The translations under genes were made by a program, and so were the position numbers. This document shows positions 5,190-6,215 of a DNA stretch of 6,215 bases, piece after piece. Below the pieces are notes generated by a model that made no database searches, was not told the origin of the DNA, and was given only the letters and a program-made list of their open reading frames with translations. How positions within the stretch are numbered: the stretch's first letter is position 1; each line of letters starts with the position of its first letter. The stretch lies in assembly GCA_021784255.1 (NCBI GenBank), contig JAJXSZ010000189.1, forward strand, positions 1 through 6,215, given 5' to 3'. This stretch comes from Pseudomonadota bacterium. Its GTDB lineage: Bacteria; Pseudomonadota; Alphaproteobacteria; Acetobacterales; Acetobacteraceae.

Positions 5190-6215
5190 TCAGGTGAACT
5201 TGAAGTTGCTCACATTGACGTTGAGGAAGTTGAGCGTCGTCCCGTCGTTCAGCGTCACGGTCGACTTGCCGCTGGCGAAGGCAACGTTTTTCACAGTTGT
5301 GCCAATGAGCTTGAACGTATCGGACGAGTTACTGAACCCGGTGATGGTATCGGCCGCGCTCGTAGCGCCGCTGGTATAACTATAAACCTCATTTGCGCCG
5401 TAAGCGGTGGCCGAGACATTGCCGCTGAAGAGGTTGATCGTGTCGGCACCGCCAGCGCTGCCGATGATCGTGTCGACGGCTCCCGCGACGGTCGCCGCAT
5501 CGAAGGTAACGGCCGAGATCGAGGCTACCGGATTGGCAAACATCAGGTCGCCGCCGGTGCCCGCCACCAGCGACGTCCGGGAAGCAAAAGCCACCAGCTG
5601 GTCGTTGCCGCCGGTGCCACCGAACAGCGTCGTGGAACCGGCAACGGTGGAGGACTGCAGGATGCTGCCGCCGGCCGACCCGGCATGGAACACACCCGAC
5701 GGCCCCGAAAAGACCGTGTCGGTGCCACTGCCCGCGTTCAGCGTGTCGGTACCCGAGCCATCCGAGAAGATAACGATGTTCGCCGCACCGGGGTTGATGA
5801 GCGCCGGTGCTCCCGCAGCTGCGAAATTCACCGTCCCGGCCGTCGCATTGACGGTGACCGCCGTCGTCGTACCGGCGACCGTTGCGGCATTGGAGACGGC
5901 GATGTAGTTGCTGGTGCCCGCGGCACCGCCGACGCTCACCATGTTGGAGCCGGTGCCCGCGTACACGACGACGTCGGCGCCGGCCATCGCCGTCACCGTC
6001 GAGCTGCCGGCGAGGGCCTCGACGCCGGTCAACGAACCGCTGGTGTAGCTCGTGCCTTTGCTGTCTACATAGATCTGCGACGACCCGCCGAGGAACTCGG
6101 CAACAAGGTTCAGGCCGCCCGCGAGGAAGACCCGGTTGTTACTCGAGATGTTGCCGTAGACCAGCCCGCCGGTTCCGGAAACGACGGTCGTTGCCTGAGC
6201 AGTCTGATTGAGCGC
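5190..6215 (-). CDS. RTX-like Ser/Thr/Gly/Ala-rich repeat protein, C-terminal part; 5' end outside window
   Basis: The frame is open from the right edge to TGA at 5190-5192, giving the last 341 residues of a larger protein. Composition is typical of secreted beta-roll or beta-helix surface proteins: rich in Gly, Ala, Ser, Thr, Val and Asn, few charged residues, no Cys in view. Two adjacent degenerate RTX nonapeptides, DGSGTDTLN and AGSGTDTVF (visible residues 152-169), fit GGxGxDxUx apart from the first Gly; GGTGGNDQL (about 199-207) and ADTINLFSGN are looser copies. Near the end, DTITGFSNSSDTFKLIG (about 289-305) matches the DxIxGFxxxxDxxxL capping motif that follows RTX rolls, then a Ser/Asn-rich tail ends in NFKFT. 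This suggests calcium-assisted folding outside the cell and export by a type I secretion system through a C-terminal signal (inference from family). A TTG at 6032 gives an apparent internal start, but the frame runs upstream without a stop, so the real start is outside. No transporter gene is in the window. Toxin, adhesin, S-layer or enzyme identity cannot be told from this part. Confidence 0.82.
   Translation of the reverse strand, partial: ALNQTAQATTVVSGTGGLVYGNISSNNRVFLAGGLNLVAEFLGGSSQIYVDSKGTSYTSGSLTGVEALAGSSTVTAMAGADVVVYAGTGSNMVSVGGAAGTSNYIAVSNAATVAGTTTAVTVNATAGTVNFAAAGAPALINPGAANIVIFSDGSGTDTLNAGSGTDTVFSGPSGVFHAGSAGGSILQSSTVAGSTTLFGGTGGNDQLVAFASRTSLVAGTGGDLMFANPVASISAVTFDAATVAGAVDTIIGSAGGADTINLFSGNVSATAYGANEVYSYTSGATSAADTITGFSNSSDTFKLIGTTVKNVAFASGKSTVTLNDGTTLNFLNVNVSNFKFT

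Noticed and set aside
5407..5907. Open frame on the + strand (166 codons) opposite the repeat protein
   Set aside because: It mirrors the repetitive coding strand of the RTX-like gene, which has its own terminator and clear beta-roll motifs; no ribosome binding site or family match was seen.
5882..6211. Arg/Cys/Ser-rich open frame on the + strand near the right edge
   Set aside because: Its composition is an artefact of reading the opposite strand of a Gly/Ala/Thr-rich gene.
1..6215. tRNA, rRNA or known riboswitch genes
   Set aside because: No cloverleaf with TTCRANNY-type arm, rRNA segment or familiar riboswitch core was seen on either strand by eye.

Overview
The window is GC-rich (about two-thirds by eye) with strongly GC-biased third codon positions. 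Its genes point to an alphaproteobacterium, most likely of the Acetobacteraceae/Rhodospirillales type: a DnaE2 error-prone polymerase, a short RlpA-like protein, a Hint_2-type protein, and a Ser/Thr/Gly-rich RTX-like repeat protein. This placement rests on gene content and composition, not on a marker gene.

Layout. (1) Bases 1-1757 (+) hold the C-terminal part of dnaE2 (imuC), the mutagenic translesion polymerase; its start lies left of the window. (2) Bases 1758-2369 are a long gap without a confident gene. It contains an AT-rich island (about 40% GC over 1821-2010, counted by hand) and an unusually dense run of inverted repeats up to about 2209. A 48-codon reading frame with a good Shine-Dalgarno sits inside it (1937-2083). 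(3) Bases 2370-2987 (+) encode a secreted RlpA-family double-psi beta-barrel protein with an altered active site. (4) Seven bases later, 2995-3915 (+) encode a degenerate Hint_2-like protein with an internal GAPDD/APAGA repeat. (5) A class I SAM-dependent methyltransferase follows (about 4100-5029, +) with an uncertain start. (6) Convergent to it, 5190-6215 (-) is the C-terminal part of an RTX-like repeat protein, ending in a clear Rho-independent terminator (5136-5170).

How the genes may relate. The RlpA-like and Hint-like genes are spaced like an operon. The methyltransferase lies downstream on the same strand after roughly 185 bases. The Hint-like protein and the repeat protein belong to families often found together in secreted or surface proteins of acetic acid bacteria and relatives, so 2370-6215 may be a loose cell-envelope/surface locus. 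This is inference; nothing in the sequence proves a shared pathway. dnaE2 is functionally separate (DNA damage tolerance) and normally forms a cassette with imuA and imuB, which would lie upstream of the window.

I did not find a convincing new defence or mobile system. The parts most worth a second look are the hairpin-rich region 1848-2209 and the loss of catalytic residues in both the RlpA-like and the Hint-like proteins.
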